Part shown: positions 51,501 through 61,300 of the stretch, one piece after another | Layout: every line of letters starts with the position of its first letter | Numbering within the stretch: position 1 is the first letter of the stretch | Origin: Edaphochlamys debaryana | Lineage: Eukaryota; Chlorophyta; Chlorophyceae; Chlamydomonadales | Length of the DNA: 64,000 bases | NCBI GenBank assembly: GCA_016858145.1 | Contig: JAEHOE010000131.1 | Location: 1-64,000 of the forward strand | Direction: 5' to 3' | Program-made: the position numbers and the translations under genes | Notes under the pieces: model-generated | Databases searched by the model: none | What the model saw: only the letters and a program-made list of their open reading frames with translations | What the model was told of the DNA's origin: nothing

Positions 51501-52167
51501 CCCGCCCTTAGTCCTGCCCGACACCTGGGACCTGTCTTCGCCAAGCGCCCGAGCTGCTGCGCTGCTGCGGCTGCGCTCCGTGCCCGGGCTGGCCTCTAGC
51601 CTGCCTGAGTCCTTTCCCACGGGTACGCACCCTGCGCCTGCTGAGGATGCGCTCAACCTGCTTCTGGACCACCTGGACGCAAGCCGATCGCCCGTCATTC
51701 TGGACCCGTGCGCCGGCGACGAGACCCTGGCCAACGCGCTCCGCGCGAGAGGCTACTCCGTCTGCGCCAACGGGGGCCGGGCCACCGAGGCCCCGGGCTG
51801 GCCCCGCTTGGATCCCCTGCAACCTGGGACCTACCGCCGCCTCGCCACGCCCGGCGAGTCCTGGCTCATCATCTCGGCTCCGCACCCGGAGCTTCTGCCC
51901 TTCTGGCTGCCCCTGGCCATCGCCATGGTGCCGCTAGTCGTGGCCTTCATCCCACGGCGCATGCTTACGGCTCCGCCGGACGCATGGGCCGCCCTGCTCA
52001 ACACCTTCACGGAGGACGAGCGGCTGGCCATCATCACTGGGGACACCTGTGGATACGTCAACGGAAAGCCTGGAGCTTGGCTGTTAGTGTTCCGGGATGC
52101 GACCATGAGGGCGCAGCTGATGAGGGGTATCGGGAAGGGACGCGCTGGGCACTGGGTGCATGCGTAG
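45563..52167 (+). CDS. Pol: RT, RNase H, C5-MT-like, integrase, PHD, N6A-MT-like (one internal TGA)
   Basis: The frame is open to TAG at 52165-52167 except for one TGA at 46885-46887. Up to 46900 it has an acidic stretch, a basic coiled coil and one hydrophobic segment (TFAIVMLVFLGCW, about 46260-46300). RT follows, with YCADARRINA near 47044, KCDCRAAFNQLPL near 47155 and the catalytic YLFVDD at about 47344-47361. RNase H starts with ILHTDFS near 47797. Integrase has the HHCC zinc site (about 49930-50046) and a DDE core: Asp at 50131, Asp at 50311, Glu at 50416, the last two 34 residues apart. The GPY/F-like tail ends near 50960. A PHD finger (51031-51168) and an adenine-MT-like domain (51640-52110) complete it. 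Residues for RT, RNase H and integrase look intact. Confidence 0.85.
46885..46887 (+). other. In-frame TGA just before the RT domain
   Basis: The frame reads ...SPIFEAP, stop, RHSAAERLVEDAKC... Gypsy-type RT domains usually have an APRR-like motif here, so the stop stands where an Arg (CGA) is expected. C to T in a CpG would create it. The following base is C, a context that favours readthrough in other systems. Confidence 0.8.
48580..49240 (+). other. Cytosine-5-methyltransferase-like region, catalytic motifs missing
   Basis: Between RNase H and integrase the polyprotein has a block with the order of a C5-methyltransferase. At about 48631-48700 is GLVVVECGTSAATGLEACL, where motif I (D/G-rich loop then GLEA) belongs. 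QQWLVLGNLDST near 48886 stands where the catalytic Pro-Cys motif IV would be, but has no Pro-Cys. PGFLLEREPP at 48991-49020 resembles motif VI (LLENVP), keeping Glu but not Asn-Val. AQHSLRAFCTNL near 49081 resembles motif VIII. The similarity is judged by eye against remembered family patterns. If right, the domain is catalytically dead. Confidence 0.6.
51031..51168 (+). other. PHD finger in the pol C-terminal region
   Basis: Cys/His spacing fits a PHD zinc finger: CKIC, then CDGC, then HLYC, then CPDC, with the expected Trp two residues before the last pair (GTWTCPDC). PHD fingers read histone H3 tails. Its place after integrase is where chromoviruses carry a chromodomain. Confidence 0.85.
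51640..52110 (+). other. Adenine-methyltransferase-like region, altered catalytic motifs
   Basis: VILDPCAGDETLANALRARG at 51694 onward matches the SAM-binding motif I of phage-type N6-adenine methyltransferases, but Glu replaces the second Gly of the loop. SWLIISAPHP at about 51859-51888 stands where the catalytic (D/N/S)PP(Y/F) motif belongs and reads SAPH. Hydrophobic strands follow (LAIAMVPLVVAFIP) and the tail ends with AWLLVF, as expected of the fold. Judged by eye; a dead enzyme seems likely. Confidence 0.6.
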
Positions 52168-52355
52168 ATAGGGTGGTGAACCGAGGGAGATAAGTTCTGC
52201 TGGCTGTAGCCTGGTGAGGACACTTAGCGAGCATGGGGGAGGATTGAGGTTTTTCTGCCGGAGGGAACTGTTGTGTACAGCTTGAGCAAACTGCTTCTGG
52301 CTTAGCGTATGGCTTCGAGGCCGCCTGACTTCGCGTTTTTGGCTCTAGAGTCGCC

Positions 52356-52364
52356 AAGGGGGGG
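52356..52364 (+). promoter_or_regulatory. Polypurine tract
   Basis: AAGGGGGGG directly precedes repeat B1. In LTR elements such a tract primes plus-strand DNA synthesis and lies exactly before the 3' terminal repeat. Here it abuts B1, not A2, so B1 is part of the terminal structure. Confidence 0.65.
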
Positions 52365-52414
52365 AGTTCGGTCAGCCGGCTGCACTTTGCCGTAGCCCAT
52401 AGTGTGTCCTGACA
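52365..52414 (+). repeat. Split repeat B1 (50 bp)
   Basis: Identical to 52872-52921. It begins AGTTCGGTCAGCC and ends GTCCTGACA. Two bases (GC) separate it from A2, giving the junction CTGACAGCTGACAG, a tandem heptamer. Confidence 0.95.
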
Positions 52415-52416
52415 GC

Positions 52417-52871
52417 TGACAGAGCACAGTACCGTCGCTGTCACAGGATGGTTGCCGGTTGGGAATTGAGGTAGGATGCTGGAGGTTTGTGGCCGGTCTG
52501 CTAGTTTGTGCTGGAGGGTACGTCTAGGGTCGTGACTAGGGTTGTGACACCAGGGTTTGCCTCCTGGGACACGTGGCATGCGCACCTGAGGTACGGCAAT
52601 GAGCCCTTCCAATCGGGGGGACTTAGGCGAACGCCCAGCTTCCGACTAGCAAGTCGGAAGCACTGCTGCTGATACTACTACTTGCTGCGGATCTACTCTG
52701 CTGTGACTGTAACTACTAGAGTGTTGCTGCTCTGCTGCCTCTAGCGCCTGCGGCGCAGTCTCTGTGCCATCCGACGACTTCCCGAGGAGCCTTCGCTCGA
52801 CCCAGCTGCTGAGCCTCGGCACTGGTCCTAGAAGTGAGCCCAGGCACCGCCTGCGTCTTTGCTCGCCGATT
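52417..52871 (+). repeat. Terminal repeat A2 (455 bp)
   Basis: Same length and sequence as A1 by eye, including the 10-bp hairpin (52638-52647 and 52652-52661) and TGTAA at 52708-52712. It is bordered by B1 on the left and B2 on the right. Confidence 0.95.
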
Positions 52872-52921
52872 AGTTCGGTCAGCCGGCTGCACTTTGCCGT
52901 AGCCCATAGTGTGTCCTGACA
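52872..52921 (+). repeat. Split repeat B2 (50 bp), right end of element
   Basis: Second identical copy of the B sequence, directly after A2. It ends CTGACA, giving the element a TG...CA pair of ends with TGACAG at the left. Confidence 0.93.
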
Positions 52922-52925
52922 TGGG
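52922..52925. repeat. Candidate target-site duplication (TGGG), right
   Basis: TGGG directly follows B2 and matches 38766-38769. The predicted empty site would read GGAAGTGGGGTGGGGC. Confidence 0.5.
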
Positions 52926-55370
52926 GTGGGGCTGGCGTGCAACACACAGGGCAGGGCAATGTGTGGAGTCTTGCACGGTGGCGAGGCATGCTGTTTGGAT
53001 CTCCGGATGGGTATGGCACGCAGTGCAGGCGTGCGCACACGCTGTACCCCGTCCATGAAGATGCCATGGCTAGAAAGCGAAGCCACACCAAACACGTAAC
53101 CACACAAACTTTTCGCGCGTTCCGGAGTGGTGTGCTGGCTTGCCCTAGGACCGTTCTGCTGCGCCGTGCGGTGCCCGGGGCTCAGTGTGAGGACACTGGC
53201 ACCAGTCTCTGTCAATGCCGGATTGGGTGCGTGTCACGTTGCGGGGCTCAATCAACGGACAGGCGATAGCAGCAGGGATGCTGCGCAGCGGAAGACTTGC
53301 TTTGCGGAAGCGTTGCGGGTAATTGAGGTAGGTTTGAGGGGGACGGAGGCACTGACGGCGTCGGGGTGACGACAGGGCTCCGGGATAGGGCGTGTCGGGT
53401 CAAGGGGTGACCGCAGGACACGGGCTTGGCGTGCAGACGGGCAGGGCCCAGGAGAGAACAAGCGAAGCGGGCTAAAAGGCACGCGCTCGCCTCCGCTCGC
53501 GCGCACAGCAAGGGCAACGCAGCGGGTCAGAGCCGGGCTGACTCTGGAAAGGGGGCCGAGCTGGGCTGCTCAGCAGAGAAGTAGCTCCACTCGACGGAGG
53601 GCGCTGAGGCTCAGTCCGTGGGGGCTAGGGGCACGGGTCGCAACGCAGGCTGACTGCGTGCAGGGGCCAAAGGGCCAGGCTGGGCGCTCGATGGCGCAGA
53701 GGGGCTCGAGGGACAGGGCCTCAGTCGAGCACACACGTTTACACGAGAGATTCCTCCTGTTTCCTTGCGCTTGGGACCTATCAGAGGTCTCGGGTATCAG
53801 GGGTCCACCAATTCCGTTCGGTGCTCCGGTCGACCTGTTCTTGGGGTCCGGGGCTTGTCGCAGCCGGCGACCCCCGGCCTTAAATACGGCCTGGGTGTCG
53901 TACAGAACAACGGGCACCGCTCGCCAGAGGAAGCAACCGCGCAACTCCCTCTACGATCCCTTCGTATAGTACCTACTTCCTCGAAGCACCGCTTCCAACC
54001 CTCACTTGCCACGCAGGTGCACCACCTGCGTGCCCTGTACCTCAACAGCTCAATACATAAGGCCTCCGACGGCCGTACAACTGGGTCAATGTATGGGGCC
54101 AAAGTCAACGCCCCAGTCAACGAATAACGCCATAGTCAATCCCTCTCTCATGCGCCGTACGCATCTATGGCGCTCGTCCCGTTACCCCTCCTGTTCCAGG
54201 CTGAAGGCCCTCCAAACGGGCACCTTCTGCCCTGCTCCCGTCTCCCATGTCCCCTTGCTGCGTCCCCCCCCCCCAAATCTCGCTGCTCAACCGAAACCCC
54301 TTTCCTTTGGTGGTAGCCCAGGCCTACCGGTATGCAGCGTGCGGCCTGGCGTGAGCACAGAGAATCCTGAGCAAGCCGGCGTGCGTGTGCCCACACACAT
54401 CGCGTGACCCCCTCAACCCGGCAGTACAAAGAGTTGCCCAATTACTGCAAAGTACCGGTAATGGGGAGCACTGGCCGGCCTGGGCTAAGGCGCCGGCCGC
54501 CGCGGACAGTCTTGGTGGCGGGATACCACACAGGAACAGCGGGGACTGAGGGGAGAGTGTCCGAATGGCCTCGCGGACATGGACCCACATGCGCTTGAAC
54601 CACAGACCCACCAGGAGCGCATCGCGTCGTCCGCCGTGAAGCACTCCGATTGACAGTCGGCTACGCTTTGGCCACCTCGGTGGAACTGGTCGTGAGCGCG
54701 CGGCCATGGCGACTCTTAGTACGTCTTTATCGCACGGCGGCCATTTGCCTTCGCCACTTATACTATTTATGACTAATTGTCATGCCTGCTGTGTCCCCGC
54801 GGCCTCACGGGTCACGATCGCGGTGTTCGGGTGGTCAGCCTCGCGAGGGTGCCGCGTGCTGAGGGGGAGCCTCAGTAAGCCCGTGAGGTTGGCTGCCAAG
54901 CCACGGCGTTCAGCTGCCGTGCACGCCGCTGGGGTCCCTCATGATGACCACCGAGGACTGTGCTAAGCCCTGCCCCCCGCCCCCAGCAAGGGCTTCTTGC
55001 CCCACACAAAGGCACAGCTCAGACACACACCTCCACACACCTCGATCCCCCCCCTAGGCCCTGCTATCAGACGTATACGGTGATATTGTCATATTCAGGC
55101 GATTGGACCGCGTTGGCTCGGCCGGTACCGCGGCTTGCTGCTTTCGCGGCGGTTACGTGACTGGCCGTTGGGCGCCAGAACTTCCCGCTCCGTTGCGCTG
55201 GTGACAGCTGGATCCATGCCATCATCACAGTCGGCGCGACGCCGCTCACCCGCCCGTCTACTCAGGCTATCCACAAGAACCGGGCGTTCCACAAACACTG
55301 TGCGATAAACATTAGGTGCCTCGCTTGACGTATCGTGAGCGCTCTGCTTTGTTACCTGTGTTCCGGTTCC
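52926..55370. other. No gene recognised; 5' flank of the Vps62-like gene at its right end
   Basis: All open frames are short and lack motifs. A run of nine Cs lies near 54267. The last few hundred bases should hold the promoter and 5' UTR of the gene starting at 55371; no TATA box stands out. Confidence 0.4.
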
Positions 55371-58300
55371 ATGCGCAAAGTTGCCGCCGAAGTGATGTCT
55401 AGTCGGAGATATAGAGGCAATCTGTCGCGGTGTTTGGTCCCAGTCCTCGTCGCCCTGCTGCATGCCGCGCGTGCCGGAGCCTCGACACCGCCGCTTACTG
55501 CCCTAGACTCGGGCTCAAATCGCCCATACAATGTAGACATGGACTGGGAGAGCGGCGTTGCCGGGAAGGTACGCGCCCGGGTTGTGTGGGCCATTGACCT
55601 GCAGCGGCCTGTCGCGGACCATGTTGTTCTGCTTTGCGTATCATTTTGCTAACCTGTGAAGGTTCATGTTAAGTCTCGCATGTCGGTCGTGGTCACACCA
55701 GTCATAGACTACCCCACCCTCCTGGGACCCCAGAATTGCACTCTGGCCAAGAAAGCTGCCTTTAAGCCGCCTCCAACCTGCCCGCCCCCGCGACGAAACG
55801 TCAGGTGTGAATACACTCGTGCCCGCAACACCGCACGGCGCCGTGTGAGGGGCTCTTCAGGGAGGACAACGTTGGGGGCCCTGCCCCCGCACCTCGGCCC
55901 CTGCCTAGCCCCTGCCTAGCCCCTCAACCACACGCGCACGTCGCTAACTTGAACCTCTCCCCCCACCCCCATACACGCACACCCCTTGAATATGCTCGCT
56001 TCCCTAGCCGGGCGGAGGCGTCGAAGCTGGGACCCCGTTTCGCGCCCATTCTATACCAGGTACGGCACTTGCTTAGGTTGGTCCGAGCAGCGGAGCGGGC
56101 GGGCTCGAACAGGCTTCCAGCTCCTTGGCAGAAGCCCTGAGACAGCCGAGGCTGGGCGCCAGGTGCCGGAGGACAGGCGACAAGGGTCACGCACCTGGCT
56201 GGGCCCTCTACCTGGGCTCGGCTTGGCTTGGCTTGCAGGGCCAGGGAGCACGCGCATGGAAATGCATCAGCCTTGTGCTGGTGCTGGTGCACCAAGCTGT
56301 GCGCTGTGGATGAAGGGGTCCCCACCAAGCCTGGCCCAGCAAGGCTCTCCGAGCTGCAAGGGCCCTCCAGTGCCCTCCTCACACCCCGACGCCCTCCCAA
56401 TGCCTCCCGCCCCGACGCCCGCTTGACTCAGCACCCATTGGAGAACTCGTTCCTCACGGACCCGCCCAAGTTCTTTGTGCAAGTGAGCGGGAATGGCTAG
56501 CCAGCGGGGAAGGCACGCGGGCCCGGTCAGGTAATTGCGTAACCCTGGGTGCGGCAGTACAGATCCCCGCATGGGAACGAACCAGCAGCACCCGACCACA
56601 ACGCCCCCCAAGCCCCCCAGCTCGCTCGGCTTCACCGGATGAAGGTGTACCGCCTCCCTTAACATGTGGCCGTGTAACCGGCGATCGCTCGTCACCCTCG
56701 CGGACCGCAGGGGCGCAAGTACGCGGGCGCTCAGTGGAGCCCCATCAACATCACCGAAGAGACCTTCCAGTCCAACCCCTATGGGAACAACACCGCGGTG
56801 AGCCCAGGCTGGGGCCGGCAACGCAGCCCATCACAAGTTCGCCCCCAATCATACCGCGCATGCATCGTCGCCCATCCTGTTCGCCTCTCGTTTGAACTTA
56901 CACCCCACACATGAACACCGGGGTTCACGTTGGGTTCCATCCCCACGCACGCCGAACGCTCGCCCCTGACGGCTGCCCCGCTTGCAGGGTATCCTCGAGT
57001 ACCTATGCAACTCAGACTTCTCAATGACTCGCCTGGCCACCCCTATCTATAACACGACCGATGGCAAGGTGGGCTGGCGAGTTCGCCCACATGCATGCAA
57101 GGGCAGGGTTCTGTACGTAGGGATTGTGCGTGGATCTATCTGTAAGCTGCACGCTTTCTTCTGTAGCTGGTAGTTGCATGGGGCTGGTAGCTGCATGGGG
57201 TTGCCGCTCCGGCTTCCGGCCGTTACCCCTGACTCGCCAGTCGGAGCCCCTCACAACAGGTGACGTACCGAGCTACCCTCGCCGGATGCCCCTTAGCTTG
57301 CCGCCCCAACTCCCTCGCCTCACCCCACTTTCACAGGTGACTTTCAACGTCTCCAGCGGTGCCACCATCGCTGAGAAGGCCGTGATCGACCCCGTTGTGG
57401 ACGGCAAGCTGACGGGCAAGGTGTACTACACGGGTGAGGGGGGAGGGGGAGGGGAGGTAGGGGGAGAGGGGGGAGGGGAAAGGGGAGGGTCTGCTACAGT
57501 TCAAGGGGAGTGGGCGGGAAGGAGGCTGGGAGGGGGCTGGGAGGGGGCGGGGGTCAGGGTGCGGATTGGCGAGTCGGGGAAGGCTACGCTGGTAAAGGCG
57601 AGAAGGAAGGGATGGGATGAGGGCAGGCTGGACGTTTGCCTCGACGTGCGCGCCTGGCGGGCTTCGGCGGCCGTAAGAACGGCATCTCCCGCACACACAC
57701 ACCCCGCACCTGCAGTCTTTCGGCCACACGTAATCGGCACGGGCGACATCATTCCGTACGCCTACGTCTTCACATACAATTTCTACTACCCCTGGAACGT
57801 AAGAGAGGGAGCGCGGCAGGGATCAAGGCAGGGAAGGAGGGTGGAGGAGGGGAGGAGGGGGCCACGTACTTTCGGAAGGCTGGCCTCTCTGCTGCCGCGT
57901 TTCGCCCCCGGCCAAGAATTGCGTGCGCCGGGCTCGTCAGCACAATGTCCATCTTGAGTCCTGGAGATGGGGCTCGGGGACAGTGCCACCGGGGCCCTCA
58001 GCCGCCACATGCTTCCTCGTGCGCCCGCCCCTCCCGCCTCCCCACCCCTCCCTGCTTCTGCCCCGTGCTCCCCGACTGGTGCAGGGCTGCAGCAACCAAC
58101 TGGTAGCCACGCAGGTGCGGTGGGCATGGGGAAGGGGAGGGAGGAAAGGGGCGGGTGCAGACGGGTCGGGTGCTGGCCCTGTGATGGCGACAAGTGGGAA
58201 GCCCGAGCAAGCGGGACAAAACGTCGACCACGTGCAACGCGGTGTGCTGTGCAGCGAGGAAGGCCGTAAGCAAGTCAAAGACTCGGCGAGACCCCGAAGA

Positions 58301-61300
58301 CGTCAGGCGCAAACTTCTCCCGACATACTGAAATGGGCGAGCCCAGATGCAACACGGTGTGCGTTGTCAAGATCGTTCCCCTTTCACCCGTGCTTCCCCT
58401 TTCGTTCCCCTTTCACCCGTGCTCCCGCCCGCTCCCTCTCTCTCCGTCCCCCCCTCTCTACCCCTTGTGACGCACAGGTCGATGGAAAGCGTCAGGGCGT
58501 CGAATACTACATGTGAGTCAGGAGGGTACTGTACTGCCATCGCCACGGTGCCGTACTGCTATTGCCCGTGCGTGGCGACTGGAGAGGTTCCCCTGCCACG
58601 CGCCCGCCCGCACGGGCACGGGCACAGAAGGCGAAGGTGGAGCTGAGGCATGGCGCCGCTACCGCATTCCGCCTCCAGTGCTTCCCACCCCAGACCCACC
58701 CAACCCAACCCCGCTCCACCCGCCCCGCTCCGCCCACCCCCACACGATGCGGCTTCCAGCACGTGGGTTTTCGTCAAACTCCGCCCTCCCCTGCTGTCCC
58801 CCCTGCTCGCAGGTGCACGGATGGCGTCCATGAGGGTGCGTCCTGGGGGAGGAGGGCACAACCCCCGTGCCCCGGGGGAGGAGGGCACAACCCCCGTGCC
58901 CCGAGGGAGGACGGCACAACCCCCCCGTCCCGGGGGAGGAGGGCATATCCCCCGCGTCCCGGGGAAGGGAGGCGTTTCAACCCGGGCTCTGCCGGCCGGG
59001 GCTTGTTGTGGGGTGGCTCCAGTGCTACGCAGGGGCGGTGCGTTTGCCAGCGCCCCCAGACCCACGCAACCCCGCCGTTTCCCTTCCCTCCCTATCACTC
59101 CCATACCCATGTGGCCCTTGACCCCCGCCCTTCCCCCTCCCTCACCACAGCCGACCTGGAGCACCTACCGTCAATGTCCTGCCCGCTCTCTGCCCGTCCC
59201 TTCCCGAGCTCTCGCCCATTCACGCCACCTTGCTCCCGCCCATCTTTCCCCTCCCCCACCGCAGCCGACCTGGAGCACCTCACGGTGTTGCCCGCTCTCT
59301 CCCCCCTCCCGTCCCTACGCCCATCTGTCCATTTCCGTTCCATTTGGTCCTCTGTCCCTATGCCCACTCCTACGGGCCCTTCTCTCCCCTCCCCCATCGC
59401 AGCCGACCTGGAGCACCTCAAGGTGTGGGTCTGCGAGGACGACCTGTACGACGCCGACCCCGCGTCCGTCATCCGCCGGGCGCAGTACAGCCAGCACGGC
59501 TGGCTGCCGGACTTTGACTGCGCCGCGGGGGAGTGCAGCTTCGAGGTGGGTGATGCGGTGTTTGTGTGTGTGTTTAGGATGCGTAGGGTCGGCGCGTGAT
59601 AAGTATTTGTGCAGCCGTGAGGTGTGTTCAGGGCTGCTCGTGTAAAGGCCAAGAAAAGCGTAGGCGCGGTAATTAGCCGGCCGGTCGTAGATACGGAACC
59701 GAAGGCTTCGGGAGCCATGAGGTGTGTGTGTGGCGGGGGGGGGGGGGGCGGGGGGGGGGTTTGAAGCTGATAAGTGGGGGGCGGGCGGGGGGGGGGCGTG
59801 GAGGCGGGAGGAGCGGCGCCTGCCGGGAGCTGCCACGCCGTGGTGCCGTACTGTTCCTCTCGGAGCCCTCTGCCACCGCCCCGGGTCTCTCGACTTGCGC
59901 CCCACTCGCCGCGTCCCCTCCTCCGCCACAGTCACATCCACACGTGCCCCCAGGTGGACCCCCACAAGCCCGGCGCCCGATGCTCCCGATCACCCACGAC
60001 CCCGGACCCTTTCGGGCGCTCCACTCTCCAACTCACCAAAGGTCACCCCTGACCGCAGCCCCAATAATCCTTCCCTTTCCCCACCACTGCTACCGGTAAC
60101 CCAAAGCCACGAACCCAGCACACCCTCTGCTCCCCGTGGACCCCTCCCAGGTGGACCCCAAGGGTCAGAAGCGCCTCGTCACGTACGCGGGCCTCTTCTC
60201 CCACTCCAACTGGCCGCAGCCCACACCGCTGTTCGTGTACCAAAAGGTGCGTGTGCGAGCGTGTGGGGAAGGGGCGTGCGGGGAAGGGGCTGGGTGGGGT
60301 GGGGTGGGTTGTTCTAGGGGTCCAGAGGACGGGGTGACGGGCAGCGGGAGGTGGGGCTGCGCCCGCCCGGCAACTGTCCGGGGCCCGCCGGTCAGGCCGT
60401 TCGTTGTCCGTCTGTGTGAGCCCATATGCATCCGATGCAGTCATGCCGGCGCCGTGCCAGAACCATCCTCAAGGCTCAACGCCTGTAGCAGTATGTCATT
60501 ACGGCATTTCCCGCCGCCCCGATCCCCGACTTTCATTCTGACCCGCTCCGGGCCATGCGTTCTCCGCAGCCTTGGCCGCCCCCAAGGTGCCCCTTTGCGC
60601 CCCTCTCTTCACGCCACCCCTTTTTCCCAACCACAATCGTGCCGGTCGAGGTCGAGATCGACCACAATGTCAACATCAACAGCCTTGGTTGCCTCCATGA
60701 TTGGATGGCATCATGACCCTTTTCGGCCCTCTCTCCTTGAACGTTACGTTGGCAGGTCAAGGTCGACTTTATCCTCAACATGGACGGAGTCTACATCGGA
60801 GACCGCTACGCCAAGGGGGCCGTCTTCTACCCCGATGAGAACAACACGCTCTTCCTGCCCTTCCTCTCGGGTGCGCCCCTCGGTATGCAGCGCCCCGAAC
60901 GCCCCCTAGCCCGCCATGCCCCGACTTGCCGACGCCCTGCCCGACTGCGCCCACGCTCTGCCAGCTGCGACCCTTCCAGCCCGGCCCAGCCCCGCGTGCC
61001 GGACATGCTTGGCAGCCCGACCCGCACCCTGCTGTCCCGCGCCCGCGCCCCCGCTGGTCGTGCCTGCGTTGCCGCCTGCCGCCCTACCAGACTGTATTGA
61101 TACTTCCAGCCCAGGCTTGCGCTGCCAGTCCTTGCCATGGCGTCATGACGACGTGATGTGTACAGCATGGCCCCACAAGGCCCCGCGTCCCACACGGGCT
61201 CCATTTCAGGCCCCACACCCTGACCCCCGGGGCCCCAGATACCGGTAGCATCATGACTGGAATAACCTCGAAGTTAGCTCGAGGGCCCCCCTTACACTGC

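Larger units (their letters stand above)
38770..52921 (+). mobile_element. Retrotransposon with Ty3/gypsy-type pol and split direct repeats
   Basis: The element begins TGACAG, ends CTGACA and is flanked by TGGG on both sides. It contains, in order: repeat A1 (38770-39224), Gag with a CCHC zinc knuckle, a protease-like region, reverse transcriptase, RNase H, a cytosine-methyltransferase-like region, a DDE integrase, a PHD finger, an adenine-methyltransferase-like region, a polypurine tract, B1, A2 and B2. RT before RNase H before integrase is the Ty3/gypsy order. The two 455-bp A repeats appear identical by eye, so the insertion is recent. Three breaks interrupt the coding sequence: two at C runs (40398-40402 and 45562-45565), where one base appears missing, and a TGA at 46885-46887. 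It lies about 1.7 kb upstream of the inverted LysM gene. Confidence 0.92.

Noticed and set aside
59943..59975. Possible fourth duplicated acceptor (CAGGTGGACCCC) before exon 60151-60246
   Set aside because: Only about twelve bases match and similarity stops at once, so chance is enough to explain it.
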